Below are positions 50,208-60,824 of a stretch of 64,000 nucleotides of DNA, piece after piece. The notes beneath the pieces were generated by a model. It was not told the origin of the DNA and searched no databases. It saw only the letters and a list, made by a program, of their open reading frames with translations. The position numbers and the translations under genes were made by a program. Origin of the DNA: Meira nashicola. Lineage: Eukaryota; Basidiomycota; Exobasidiomycetes; Exobasidiales; Brachybasidiaceae. The stretch covers positions 4,278,013-4,342,012 of the forward strand of contig BCJU01000001.1 of NCBI GenBank assembly GCA_001600355.1, read 5' to 3'. Position 1 is the stretch's first letter. Every line of letters starts with the position of its first letter.

Positions 50208-52509
50208 TCATTCTTCATTTGTGACTTTTGGTGGAGCAGTTGGATCTGCATCACTTTCGGTAGAAGTCGGCAATTTTGTAGCTTGTGTATTTTGAGCAGT
50301 ACCAACACTAGAACCATTTGCTGCAGCTTTTGCTAATCGTTCACGAACATTCTCGCCCGTCTTTTTTTGTAGAATTTCTTCCACTTTTTCTTCATTTCTT
50401 CCATTCGACCAAAAAGGTTGATTCTTTCCTCCACTAATTTCAACTCCAGCCAACTCGTCTGCCGTTGGATGATAATCAGTTTGAACTAATTCAACCAAAA
50501 TGGCTCTACGAACCCATCTTCTTCTACGTGTATAACGGCCAAGACCAGACTTTTTACTCATCTTATCCCAACCGTTATCACCATATTGCCATCCTTCTGG
50601 ATCGACGTCCAACCAAGTTGAATCGGTAATTAGATCATTTGCATTTTGACCATCCTCTGTTCTGCCACTTGTAGCACTGGCAGCAGATGCGATTGAAGCT
50701 CTACGAGCATTTGCTCCATTTCCAACCCCAGCCGATGAAGTCGTATCGGATGGTCTATGATCTCTGCCTGCAACTGTCCATTCCGGATCGATCCATTGCC
50801 ATCGTACAATTCTTTTCGTGTATGCATTTGAATCTTTGGACGTAGGTGTATGCTTTAATGTCGATTTTGTTTGCGGTAGAGAGAAAGAAGCAGGTGGAGA
50901 AACTGGATTATTGCTTTCATCTGCCCAACTTGGTCTCTCTTGAGGTAACAAGGCTGCTGTCCAATCTAAACCCATCCACCAACGTTGATTTTCAAAGATT
51001 GTGAATTGATAGACCACATCTTCATGACGCCTGACTTTATCCGAATCTGTTTTGTTTCCCGCACCCTTTTCACTTTTGATACCATCAATACTGTCATTAG
51101 CAAGATTTGCCTGACTCAATGCTGCATCGGTCAAAGGGATAGGTTCTCCATGAGGTCCGATTGTCAAACGACCTCCTTGATGGAAAGGTGAAGTAGATTT
51201 GTGGCTAAAGAAGATTTGTCCGCTCAAGATAGACCATGTCAAACGTGCTGATCGTCGAACTAGAGCACTACGCCATAAAGCATGACGGATCAATGCTAGC
51301 CAAGGCGAACACCATGTCAATCCAATCGTACCTGCAACCAAGAGCAAATGACGAACACGAAGTGCTAAAATGGGAAAGACGCCAATTCGTGGACCAGAAG
51401 CTTGTTGGAGGGAGTTGGGGATATGGTGTGCCAGTACTGCTAAAGAAGCATGTACGTGAGGCACAACATACCGATCAGAATAGCTATTCGCCTTTGACAA
51501 TAAAGCCAGTGCTTGATCTAGGCGTGAAAATAGAGCTGGATATTTGAGAACCGCAGAAGACAGTATTGGACCGACTTTTGCTCTGACATGCGGGCTCGTA
51601 TATGCGATCAGTTGCGAAGTGTGAACATAGAATGATCGAGTGATAGCATTTAGTCCCAAAGCATCCCAAACTTGTGCCAATGTGCCGCTGAACAACAATA
51701 ACCATGCTGGCCAAGAAGAGATCAAAAAGACGGCCAATCCAAACGTCTGCGAAGAATCATGCCAGAAAAACAAATCTTTGATTGGTTGAACGAGAGAAGT
51801 GTAAAAAGTTGAGACAAAGTCGGCAAGAACGGTGATATTCTCGATTGTCTTTTTTAATGTATCAGATGATGCCAAAGTAGCAGACGGATGCATAGTTTGT
51901 TTTGCAGGTTTACCTTGAGTGATGCCCACAGCTCTAGCGACTCCAGTAAATGCCAAAACAACCAACAAAGCCAATTGAGGGCAATAACGAAGAATCTCAT
52001 AGCCATACAAGCATATAGCCCACCATGCTAGCACAAGCATAAAGCTATGTGAAGCTGTTCCTGGTCCGCCTGTCCAAGTTGCTAGATGAACAAATCGAAC
52101 GGAAACATTAATCGCTGGACTTAATAAGACCAATAAACGTAGAAGAGATGGTGGATATTGAGTCAAAACAGCGCTATCAGATGCACTTGTACCGTTTGCA
52201 ATATCATGTAATGGCACATCTTGGCCTTGAGATGAACTTGTCTTTTGATCAACTTTGTTCGACATCGTTAAAGAAGTCAATGTATCTGTTCCAAAGATTC
52301 CGTCTTGATTTTCGTCGTATCTATAACGTTTCGCACGTTCCGTAACCTCAGCCAATTGAGCTTTTAAGGCTGCTTTATTTGTGTTGCGGGTTTCGTGCAA
52401 ATGGGATAAGTATGTGTCGTTGAACTGGTGAAGTAGGATGTGTTAATATAAGTAAGATTTCTTCCGATTTCAAATCACTTTTACTTACTGGTAAGTCAAT
52501 TGCTGCCAT
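50208..52509 (-). CDS. Pex30/Pex31-like dysferlin-domain membrane protein (two exons)
   Basis: Exons 52509-52489 (21 nt, MAAIDLP) and 52424-50208, with a 64-bp GTAAGT...CCAG intron, give 745 aa. Residues about 95-200 and 230-275 are membrane segments, like the reticulon-type domain of Pex30 proteins. VVYQFTIFENQRWWMGLDW begins the DysF domain, WQWIDPEWTV and WLDVDPEGWQYGDNGWDKM continue it, and RRRRWVRRAILVEL is the DysFC end. Yeast Pex28-32 proteins act at ER subdomains that make peroxisomes and lipid droplets. The frame before exon 2 has no ATG, so the tiny first exon is needed for a start. It has two large disordered insertions within the DysF region. Confidence 0.85.
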
Positions 52510-52843
52510 GCTCCAGTGCAAAGGAACCTTGACAAATGTATGCAATTGAAGAGTTCGCAACCGAATCTGCTCAATGTGGGGATGAGAAGAGATGAGTATT
52601 AATGTAGCGCACGCATTTACAGATACGCATTTCGCGCCCGAGCCCGGGTTTATAGTGTGTAACTCTGTATCCTCTTGGGCGCCCGAGCACTGATCTTCCC
52701 CAGATCTTCTAAAATGGAATGGAATATCCTCCACTGTAAAAAAAAATTGTCGTACGCGTGAAAAAGCTCGATTCCTATAGTAAACTCAGAACAAAAAAAA
52801 AGCTCACGCATACCAATTAAAAGAAGATATTGTACAAATGTGT
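52510..52843. other. Intergenic region between lipase 3' end and Pex30-like gene
   Basis: About 335 bp, with A-tracts near 52738-52746 and 52793-52801. TGTACA at 52831-52836 lies 8 nt beyond the lipase stop and is a candidate 3'-end element. No gene supported. Confidence 0.45.
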
Positions 52844-54220
52844 TCACCAGGAATACTCAGCTAAAGGCGTGTCTTTTCCATTAAATTTGCGTAACCTTTC
52901 GGCTGCTAAAGATCCCATTATTTCATCAACTTCGGCTGAATCTGGATTAATGAGTGGCTCTTGACTCGATTTACCACAATTGGAAGTATCAAGGGTTCCG
53001 TCAAAAATTTGACTTAAAGCTCGAATTGCTATAGGAACACCGAGGATAACTGTTGTTAGATGATCTTGTAAAGGTAAAACTTGATATTGAATCTTTGCAC
53101 CTTCTTCGCATTGTTGTTCGATAAATTGCTCATGATATATTCTTGGTACGATTTCGTCCAATTGAGCATGATATTGAAATGTTGGAAATTTGGGTATATT
53201 AACTTCTTCTAAACTGAAATTTTTCAGCAAAGATTCACGTTGTAAAATCTTTTTAGGTAATTCATCATCAAGGGGTATAGTTTTGATTCTTGTTTCTGAT
53301 GAGAAATCCTTATAAGGAAAGCCAAGCACGATTTGCATTAAACAAAAATTAGGAGAAGAAACTTGATCTAAAAGTTGTTTTCCTTTTTCCGTAAGAATGG
53401 AGAGTAAGTATTCATTAAATTCTGGATATGCTTTCGCTAAACCGGCTAAACCTGCTCCGGCTATTCCTGACCAGACGGAACCCATGAGATTGTTATAGAT
53501 ACCGCGAGTGTCAACCGGTGTTCCTCCATGGGCAGTGCCGATTATATTAAGCTCGGGTGCATATTTGTTTGCCAAGTTTGCCGCCCATACAGTCGCATGT
53601 GCTCCACCGCTATAGCCAAACATGACGAGCGATGCGTCCTCATTCAACTTGTTAAAGTTTAATGTTGCACGCAAGCCATCTAAAACAGCATAGCCTTCTT
53701 GATAACCTGCATTGAAAGCAGATACTGAACCAAGATAATCTGGCGCAACGACGTAATAACCTCTCCATAAAGCCCATTCCACGTAAAAGGGAGCGTCAAC
53801 TGTAGTTGTTAAGACATTTTGTGATGCAGTAGTTTTGAGAAATGCCCAAGAAGGATTGCAATTCAGTTGAGCGGAATCTGTGAATACATGTAAAGATAAA
53901 ACTTTGGCGGGATAAACTGGCTTTCTTGGCCACCAAAGTGTTGCTACCGTTGCATCAGGTTGTTGTTTTGTATTTTGAGTACGATATAATACTTGAAAGC
54001 TTTTGTTGTAATAAGATTTGTCGATATGCGTTATAACTTCTCTTGATGAAATTATTTGACCAGGTTGAAAAGATGCGATTGAAGGTGGTATTTTGTAAAA
54101 GGGATCTTCGTTTGGGTCAGGTAAGGCAGTATTCGTCGCACCTCCTAACAGACCAAAGATGTGTTTTTGTAATGCAGCAATAGCAGAACCGATGGCAAAG
54201 ATGGTGAAAAAGAGATTCAT
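52844..54220 (-). CDS. Secretory lipase (fungal LIP family)
   Basis: Single exon, 458 aa from the ATG at 54220; upstream codons in the frame include only a TTG. MNLFFTIFAIGSAIAAL is a signal peptide. DPFYKIPPSIASFQPGQIIS is the typical mature N-terminus of Candida/Malassezia-type secreted lipases. FGYSGGAHAT contains the nucleophile elbow (Ser204), and LDEIVPRIYHEQF and QDHLTTVILG supply the likely Asp and His. It is expected to hydrolyse triglycerides outside the cell. A single copy is visible here. The gene is divergent from the alpha/beta hydrolase at 54868. Confidence 0.92.
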   Translation of the reverse strand: MNLFFTIFAIGSAIAALQKHIFGLLGGATNTALPDPNEDPFYKIPPSIASFQPGQIISSREVITHIDKSYYNKSFQVLYRTQNTKQQPDATVATLWWPRKPVYPAKVLSLHVFTDSAQLNCNPSWAFLKTTASQNVLTTTVDAPFYVEWALWRGYYVVAPDYLGSVSAFNAGYQEGYAVLDGLRATLNFNKLNEDASLVMFGYSGGAHATVWAANLANKYAPELNIIGTAHGGTPVDTRGIYNNLMGSVWSGIAGAGLAGLAKAYPEFNEYLLSILTEKGKQLLDQVSSPNFCLMQIVLGFPYKDFSSETRIKTIPLDDELPKKILQRESLLKNFSLEEVNIPKFPTFQYHAQLDEIVPRIYHEQFIEQQCEEGAKIQYQVLPLQDHLTTVILGVPIAIRALSQIFDGTLDTSNCGKSSQEPLINPDSAEVDEIMGSLAAERLRKFNGKDTPLAEYSW

Positions 54221-54867
54221 ATGTGCAATGTTGAGATCATCACTGCGATAAATGCGGGGCAATTATGATGAGAAGAATAGACAGAAAGGGGAAAGATAGT
54301 GGTTGCTTTCAAAAAAGGCCCGATTTTCCCATGCTTGGGTTTCATTCTAACAAAAATCATTCACACACCGCATATAATCGCGTTTCTTCATAGGCTAAGC
54401 CCGGAAACAACATTAGCCTGCAATTGTGAAAGCCCCGAACAAGAAAACCATTGTTCTTCAAATTGCTACGTCAGATCCACCATCCTCAGCCTTTTGGACA
54501 TCTGGCTACGAAAGGGCCTATTTGATAAGGAAGAGGTCAAATTACGGAAGTTGTGTGCCGTGCATAGCTGCCCCTAATGGCGTTATGAAATGCAAAACAC
54601 CGAAGGCGAAACTTACGCCTTGCGCCACTCATCAATCACTACATTCATACTCCGATATTTCCTAATTATTTCAGTAGAAGGCTGAAAGGTTATTTTTACT
54701 TTTTCTGACGTTCAGAAAGATTTTCACTCCCTTTTTCGACCTGATTATAAAAGGAGGCTGTGAACCACGTAGGGAAGATAATTCGAATACCCCTGAATCT
54801 AAACAAATGAGGTCTATCATTTGATATCACAAATTGACACCATACACAGCCGAACTCAATCATCTCA
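54221..54867. other. Divergent promoter region, lipase and alpha/beta hydrolase
   Basis: About 650 bp between two divergent hydrolase starts. A TATAAAAG box at 54746-54753 serves the plus-strand gene. Short ORFs (79-92 aa) overlap in two frames and are not convincing. Confidence 0.45.
54746..54753 (+). promoter_or_regulatory. TATA box of the alpha/beta hydrolase gene
   Basis: TATAAAAG about 115 nt upstream of the ATG at 54868. Confidence 0.5.
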
Positions 54868-56148
54868 ATGTCTCGAACAGAAACAGACCCTTCTACCGTT
54901 CCAACAGGATGGAGAACTCGTTATCCCGGTAAGATTATATGGTCATTCTTGTGCGCTATATATGCATTCATTTATATTATCGCATTAGTGTTCATCAATA
55001 TCATACCAAGTTGGCGTTCAAATCGACACTGGACATATGTGCAAGCCTTGTTGGGATCTATCATTAAGTTTGTTTCGACAATAATCACTCATCTCAGGAT
55101 CGTTGATTCGCTCGATTTAAACGTAGGTAAACTTGGGGATCGATTTATTGTAATCCAACCAGCTCCTCTGATGGTATACACTGATCACTTGAAAAGCGAA
55201 ACAGTTACACCAAAACCAATTGGCGCAACATGGTACCCTTCTGTTCCAACCAAGGAAGAATTGGAAGAATGTAAGATTGTTCTTTGGTTCCATTCGGGTT
55301 CTTTCATATACCTGACAGGAAGACCTTCTGATAGTGAAAAACCTGCTCAATCACTCAATTCTTCTCTTGGGCCAAAAACGTTCTCGCTTTGGGTGCAATA
55401 TCGTTTGGCTGAATGTAAGCACGATCCTACACCTTATCCTGGACCGATGCAAGATGCATTGACATCCTATCTATATCTCACCCGAGAGTTGGCAATTGAT
55501 CCGTCTAATATCATCGTTGGAGGTGATTCATCTGGTGCGACAATGGCTATTGGGCTTGTACGTTATCTACATTTGTACCGCAATGACAAGACAAAGATGG
55601 AATTACCATATCGATTTCCCGCTCTTCCGCATGCTTGTATCATGCTTTCACCCAGCGTGGATTACTGCACAGAAGCAGACCTAGAGGAGCTGTCAACGCA
55701 TAGGAACGTTAAACTGGATTATTTGGTACCGAAAATGTTAGCTTGGGGTTCACACGCTTTTGCACCACCTCCCATTTCTCTTCATTCGCCTTATATTTCA
55801 CCAAGTCGATATCCCTTTTCAACTTCTGTGCCTATTTACGTGCAATCTGGAGGAGCAGAAATATTGTGTGATACGATCAGAGTATTTGTGAAAGCAATGC
55901 AAGATATAGAGGGAAATAAAGTGGAATATTTTGAAATGCCTCATGCACCACATGATGTTTTCGCGATTGGATATTATGCAGGATGGAAGAAAGAAGCGAT
56001 GATAATTTGTGAAGAAGTGGCTGGCTTTATTTCACGTTTGAATGATCAGCATCTTACTCGTTCAACTATTATTTCATTACCTGCTGATCCAATACCTGAA
56101 GATAATCCGGAACAATCAGTCGATCCCAAAGTTATCGTTAATATATGA
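54868..56148 (+). CDS. HSL-type alpha/beta hydrolase with HSGS oxyanion motif, membrane-anchored
   Basis: Single exon, 426 aa. A hydrophobic segment (about 23-47) makes it a type II membrane protein, as in steryl-acetyl hydrolase relatives. VLWFHSGSFIYLTG is at the position of the HGGG oxyanion-hole motif; two glycines are Ser (His142-Ser-Gly-Ser). VGGDSSGATMA carries the nucleophile in G-D-S-S-G (Ser221). QSGGAEILCDTIRVF and MPHAPHDVF supply the likely Asp and His. Family members are esterases or deacetylases of sterols and lipids. It converges with the epoxide-hydrolase-type gene at a 51-bp gap holding TGTACA at 56189-56194. Confidence 0.87.
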   Translation: MSRTETDPSTVPTGWRTRYPGKIIWSFLCAIYAFIYIIALVFINIIPSWRSNRHWTYVQALLGSIIKFVSTIITHLRIVDSLDLNVGKLGDRFIVIQPAPLMVYTDHLKSETVTPKPIGATWYPSVPTKEELEECKIVLWFHSGSFIYLTGRPSDSEKPAQSLNSSLGPKTFSLWVQYRLAECKHDPTPYPGPMQDALTSYLYLTRELAIDPSNIIVGGDSSGATMAIGLVRYLHLYRNDKTKMELPYRFPALPHACIMLSPSVDYCTEADLEELSTHRNVKLDYLVPKMLAWGSHAFAPPPISLHSPYISPSRYPFSTSVPIYVQSGGAEILCDTIRVFVKAMQDIEGNKVEYFEMPHAPHDVFAIGYYAGWKKEAMIICEEVAGFISRLNDQHLTRSTIISLPADPIPEDNPEQSVDPKVIVNI

Positions 56149-56199
56149 TTGTCAACAATCTCATTGTACGATACATCAACATAAAAAGTGTACATTATT

Positions 56200-57204
56200 C
56201 TATAATGTTTCAAGCCATTGTAGAACTGTCTCATTGAATTTTTCATGTTCATGAAGTAAACCCCAATGACCACCTGATAAGTTAATATTTGTATGTTTTT
56301 TCAAGAGACCGGCTTGAATGATGGGTTGAATATTTTCCGCTCTACAAACCGGATCTTCGTTGTAGCCTACAAAGAGAGTAGGAATGTCAACCTTTGGACC
56401 TGCTTTATTATTATGAGTTCCTTGACTATTAACAAAAGAACGATAATAATTAAAAGGACCGTGTAAGCCACCTTTTGATAAACTTTCAATCCAATGTTGT
56501 TTGAATTGAGGCGTGATTGAAGGATGCAAATCAGGTCTGATGTCTGCTAATAAAAACTTTTTAACACCATCTTGATCGGAGAATGCATTGCTTTTTCTTG
56601 GATCATTACCTTTTTCAAGTTTTGCATGAAGAAGATGAAAGAGTGATTCCAAATGTTGTTCACAAATCGAATCTGATTCTTCTGAAGCGAACCAAGACAT
56701 ATAATTATAACAACGATAGCCATAAATCTTTTCCAATTTATCGTTGAAAGCAACTATATCCATCTTTTCGGTAGAAGGGGGAATATAAGCAACATTACAC
56801 ATTCCCAAAGCTAAGCAATGTTCAGGTTGAAAAAAGTAGAATGCTTGTGCTAAACCTGATCCCCAATCATGTCCTATAACGATTACCTTTTCAACTCCTT
56901 CATGTTTAATTATTTCAGCGAACTCGTTTGACATTAAATCAGGTTTATACTCTTGATAATCATCTGGTTTATCGGTTAAATTATAACCTAGACAATCAGG
57001 AACAATAACACCGTATCCGTTAGGAATTAAAGTATCATTTGCAATCGTATACCATAAAGAAGAATCATCTGGCCAACCGTGTAAGAGGAGTAATGTTGGC
57101 TTTCCATCTTTTGCAGGAGAAGTATAATAACCATACGTGTATCCTCTTGAGATTGTTTTAATTTTATTTTGTTCAAGTTTGCCGGGTTCAGATTTGATAG
57201 TCAT
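56200..57204 (-). CDS. Alpha/beta hydrolase, epoxide-hydrolase type
   Basis: The frame extends to 57327, but family homology starts just after the ATG at 57204 (MTIKSEPGKL), so I use that; 334 aa. LLLLHGWPDDSSLWY (HGWP at 42-45) is the oxyanion motif. VIVIGHDWGSGLAQAF has Asp113 as nucleophile in G-H-D-W-G, the epoxide hydrolase or dehalogenase signature. SGGHWGLLHEHEKF has the catalytic His (about 313). No signal peptide, so cytosolic. The reaction is probably epoxide opening to a diol; the substrate is unknown. It lies in tandem with the Kre6-like gene (255 bp apart). Confidence 0.88.
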   Translation of the reverse strand: MTIKSEPGKLEQNKIKTISRGYTYGYYTSPAKDGKPTLLLLHGWPDDSSLWYTIANDTLIPNGYGVIVPDCLGYNLTDKPDDYQEYKPDLMSNEFAEIIKHEGVEKVIVIGHDWGSGLAQAFYFFQPEHCLALGMCNVAYIPPSTEKMDIVAFNDKLEKIYGYRCYNYMSWFASEESDSICEQHLESLFHLLHAKLEKGNDPRKSNAFSDQDGVKKFLLADIRPDLHPSITPQFKQHWIESLSKGGLHGPFNYYRSFVNSQGTHNNKAGPKVDIPTLFVGYNEDPVCRAENIQPIIQAGLLKKHTNINLSGGHWGLLHEHEKFNETVLQWLETL

Positions 57205-57459
57205 TTTTGTTGAATAGAGATGATATTCAGGAACAAGAAATGAGTAAAATAAGCCAAACTGGACATACATACATGAACACGGACTAAACATGTTTAACAT
57301 GACGCTAAAATCGGCTATAACACACACACGTTTATCCGGTATACTTATATAAATAGTGCATGCATTCGAGTCTAAGGTAAATACAATGAATAAACAAACG
57401 GGCAGTTGGAGTGTGTGTGTGCAGAATAAATTGTCCTTTTGTTTGTTTGTGTGGCAGAT

Positions 57460-59286
57460 TTAACAACCATCCTTTAATGAATTTTTAGGCCAAGCTTTAG
57501 GCCAAGTAGTATAATTTGCATTCATATAAACTTCTTTATGACGTTCTATATATTCAGAAGTTGGATAATTTGGTGGACTACAAGAGACCATATCTTCCTC
57601 ATTTGAGTCTAATTGATAGACACGAACATAATCAATCTTCATTGTTGCAGGAAAACGAAGAGTATCAAAATCCAAATCAGCTTGAAAACCACGTGAGATA
57701 CCAAAATTCATTACGATACTTAATGCTTCTAATGGAATTAATCTTTGACCCATATCAATTTCAGGTCTTGGACCGATTGAAGATTCTGACATTGTCCACA
57801 TTGCTTTTCCATCTATATACCATGTTATTGATCCTCTTCCTCTTTCGGTAAAATCAGGAGTATATTCTAATGCAAAAGTTGTGAATTCATTTCCCGTTCT
57901 TAAATAAGCTTTATCGGGTATAGTTGAAACTCCACTAATTGTTGATTGATAAACATTTCCGGTAAAACTGTTATATGTTGTTATGCTTTCATCATAAATT
58001 TCTGATCGATTTGTTCTCCAATCATGACCTGGATCAAAAGGTGCTGCTTGTAATGATTGAGATGCTTGTCCAACTGATTTCGCACGAATTTGAGCTTCAA
58101 GTATATCTAATTCAGGAGCTGATCTTCCAACATTGTTATTCGGTCCTGGATGATCTTCACCTGAACATGTACAAGAAGGAGTACGCATTCCATTATTCCA
58201 ATTTAAACCAATTTTACCATCTTGATATTCATATCCACTAACGGTTGAATAACCTGGTCTACCTGGAGCAGTTTGATTAGGTAAAATACCTGAATCACAA
58301 CTATTGTATGAGTATGGCCACATTCCATCTGTTGTACCTAAATAACCAGGTCTTGCTAAATTTCCTTGAAGCCATAAACCTGGCCACCAACCAACTTCTG
58401 TAGGAGCACCAGGTAAAACTGCAGCAAATTCAATATAACCACCTGTAAAACAAAATTTATTCCAAGATTGTAACATTCCCGAGCGGAAATTTAAGTTATT
58501 CATTGGTTTTGCTTCCATGGTTAATTGTAGTGCTCCACCGGTTGTATTTATTTGTTCAGGAGTATACCATTCATAATCAGCCGTTGCACCGTACCAAATG
58601 TTTACACCTTCCCAAAATGGATCATCACCTGGCCAAAATGTTCTTCCATCTTCTTCGAATTCGTCAGAGAAAACAATGTGAAACCTTTCTCCGCTTATTG
58701 GACTTGTCCATCTTCTTGCATTTCTTGGAGTATCTTTATCAACTAAAGAAAGACGATTATGAAGTGCTGGTACTTGACCTGTTCCATTCGTTCCTCCAAT
58801 ATTAAAAGCTCCTAACTTTGATGCTTCATGTTTTCTATAATGTTCTAAAATTGGATAACCAGCAAACAACATTAAAAGACCAAGTGAAATGATTAAAAGG
58901 GTTGTAACATTTAAACAACCTCTAACGGAAATCCCTCTACTACTCTTTTCACGATAACCATGTGAATGTCCATAATCATCAAAATCATCATCATCGTCCG
59001 TTGCAATTGTTGCATGAGAATATAAAAATCCAACTGAATCACTTTTACTTCCTCCTTTATCACTTAATAATTTTGAACGTGAAGAAGAATTTGCTAATGT
59101 TTCATCATCTATACTTGTTTGAGCACCTGGATATCGTTCACCCGAAATTATTGATTGTCTATTTGAATTATTTCCAAACATGTTTAACGTATTTTGACTG
59201 CTGTTTAAACTACCATTAGGTGGAGATGGTCGTCTATTAGGCGAAAAGCCTGGAGAAGCTGGTTGAACATATTGATACCGTTGCAT
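57460..59286 (-). CDS. KRE6: Kre6/Skn1-like beta-1,6-glucan synthesis protein (GH16)
   Basis: 608 aa from the ATG at 59286; an in-frame ATG at 59322 would add 12 hydrophobic residues. A Ser/Asn-rich cytosolic tail with an acidic patch (DDDDDFDDYG) precedes one membrane segment (about 126-148), giving type II topology. The lumenal part is GH16-like: FSDEFEEDGRTFWPGDDPFW, NIWYGATADYEWYTPEQI, CFTGGYIEFAAVLPG and PELDILEAQI. The last has the E-L-D-I-L-E catalytic arrangement. GPNNNVGRSAPELD is typical of the Kre6/Skn1 group. It is needed for beta-1,6-glucan in the cell wall and acts in the ER/Golgi. Confidence 0.92.
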   Translation of the reverse strand: MQRYQYVQPASPGFSPNRRPSPPNGSLNSSQNTLNMFGNNSNRQSIISGERYPGAQTSIDDETLANSSSRSKLLSDKGGSKSDSVGFLYSHATIATDDDDDFDDYGHSHGYREKSSRGISVRGCLNVTTLLIISLGLLMLFAGYPILEHYRKHEASKLGAFNIGGTNGTGQVPALHNRLSLVDKDTPRNARRWTSPISGERFHIVFSDEFEEDGRTFWPGDDPFWEGVNIWYGATADYEWYTPEQINTTGGALQLTMEAKPMNNLNFRSGMLQSWNKFCFTGGYIEFAAVLPGAPTEVGWWPGLWLQGNLARPGYLGTTDGMWPYSYNSCDSGILPNQTAPGRPGYSTVSGYEYQDGKIGLNWNNGMRTPSCTCSGEDHPGPNNNVGRSAPELDILEAQIRAKSVGQASQSLQAAPFDPGHDWRTNRSEIYDESITTYNSFTGNVYQSTISGVSTIPDKAYLRTGNEFTTFALEYTPDFTERGRGSITWYIDGKAMWTMSESSIGPRPEIDMGQRLIPLEALSIVMNFGISRGFQADLDFDTLRFPATMKIDYVRVYQLDSNEEDMVSCSPPNYPTSEYIERHKEVYMNANYTTWPKAWPKNSLKDGC

Positions 59287-60824
59287 CGTTTTAATAAAGA
59301 TAAAGATGATGGTATTAATCATGAATATCGATTAATCCATCATGGTTTTATGTTATATATTTTGATTTTTACTTGATAAATATCTTTTTGTCTTGGCATA
59401 GAATTATCTCCAGATACTTATACCGTGAGCCAAGGAGAACATGAAACGCGCAATTTTATGTCTTGGCAACCAAAAAAAAAAATTAAACATTTAAGCAGTG
59501 CAGTTTAAAATTTAGCTTCCCGACGCATTGTGTCACTCTTTTTAGAATATTTTCTCTTCACGTTTTACGCGTTTTATGCATTAAAAAACTGCCACAGATC
59601 TTATACCGTGGAAATGCTTATCCATCAGGAACGTACTTCCTTCTTTCTATCTTTAGGTCACCGAAACAACCAAGACTATATATGTAGAATCAGCAGGGTT
59701 TTCTTGGTTTCCGCATTTCCAAGAACTGCAGACACTCAAGAGTACATACAGTTTATAATATGCAAACGTACAGTGTTGAAGTGCATCTTACATATATACA
59801 TCAATTCAACCTGTCATTTTAGGAGGGATTATTGTTTTGCACTAATATCACTAAACTGTGCCAAATGATTTGAGTGTAGGATCAAACACGCTAAAACACG
59901 AACAATCAGCGACCCAATCAAGATTCAACTCCGATACAACTTGTATACAATCATATTGTAACCATGATTAGTCTTGAAAACATACGCTCTTTACCTAAAC
60001 AACAATGTTGTGTGTGGATGTTATAACTGATCAAGAAAATATAAGATAAATCAGACAATCAATCTATCAAAAGTTGAAGCTGCTTATATCTTAATGTATC
60101 TTAATTTGAGTATCAATAAGTGACTTATTTATTGTAAGACAAGGATGATCTTTTGACTTCGTAAAAGTTGTTTCTCAAATCTTATTTATCAAGCTAAACT
60201 TGAGAGATTTGATTGATGTCACGTTGAGTTGATTTGTCATTCTTGTCGTTTAGGAATTTTGTGATTTTCATGAATCGAATTACCTTCACCTTAAAAAACA
60301 AAGGAAGTCCGTCCGACCATTATTGGAAATGAAACTTAGTCACATCAATTGTTGTTTACGGCACTTAATTCGCTATTTATTGAAATACAAACAATGAACT
60401 TTGGATCCGGCTTCCGAAAGGAAGCACAACATGTGGCTGATTATCCCTCGGTATGCGCCGCTATCGTGACCGAACCGGTACACTTTTTTTTCCATTATAA
60501 AAGTATTTTAATTCATTTACGGCCACTTCAGACTGCTGTCCCGCCCATTCCATCCCAGCCGCGCTCGGTCCATCTGAGTTTGTAGTCTATTCTTATGTAC
60601 TTCCCCGCATCACGAAGTATGGCCGAGTTGTAAAAATAGTGACTGGTAAACTGCCTGATTCATGTATTACCAATTAATCTTTGACCCCTTTTAACACACG
60701 CGTGTTCTGCCTAAAGTGTGGGGAGAGAAAGAGTTGATTGGTATATGAATTGATTGCTTTTCTGTCACAATAGGTTCCCATTCAACCCTCATCTCTCTTT
60801 CTTTTGCCATCCCCCTCTTCCAAA
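59287..60824. other. Long divergent promoter region, Kre6-like and GMC oxidoreductase
   Basis: About 1.5 kb without a supported gene. It is very AT-rich around 59940-60200. TATAAAAG at 60496-60503 points toward the GMC gene but is 322 bp from its ATG. A 112-aa ORF at 59530-59868 has no family signature. Confidence 0.4.

Noticed and set aside
57405..57425. Short GT-rich run near the Kre6 3' end
   Set aside because: Too short to be more than a minor simple repeat.
59530..59868. 112-aa ORF in the Kre6-GMC spacer
   Set aside because: No recognisable motif, Phe/Tyr-rich composition expected from AT-rich DNA, and no supporting splice or promoter context.
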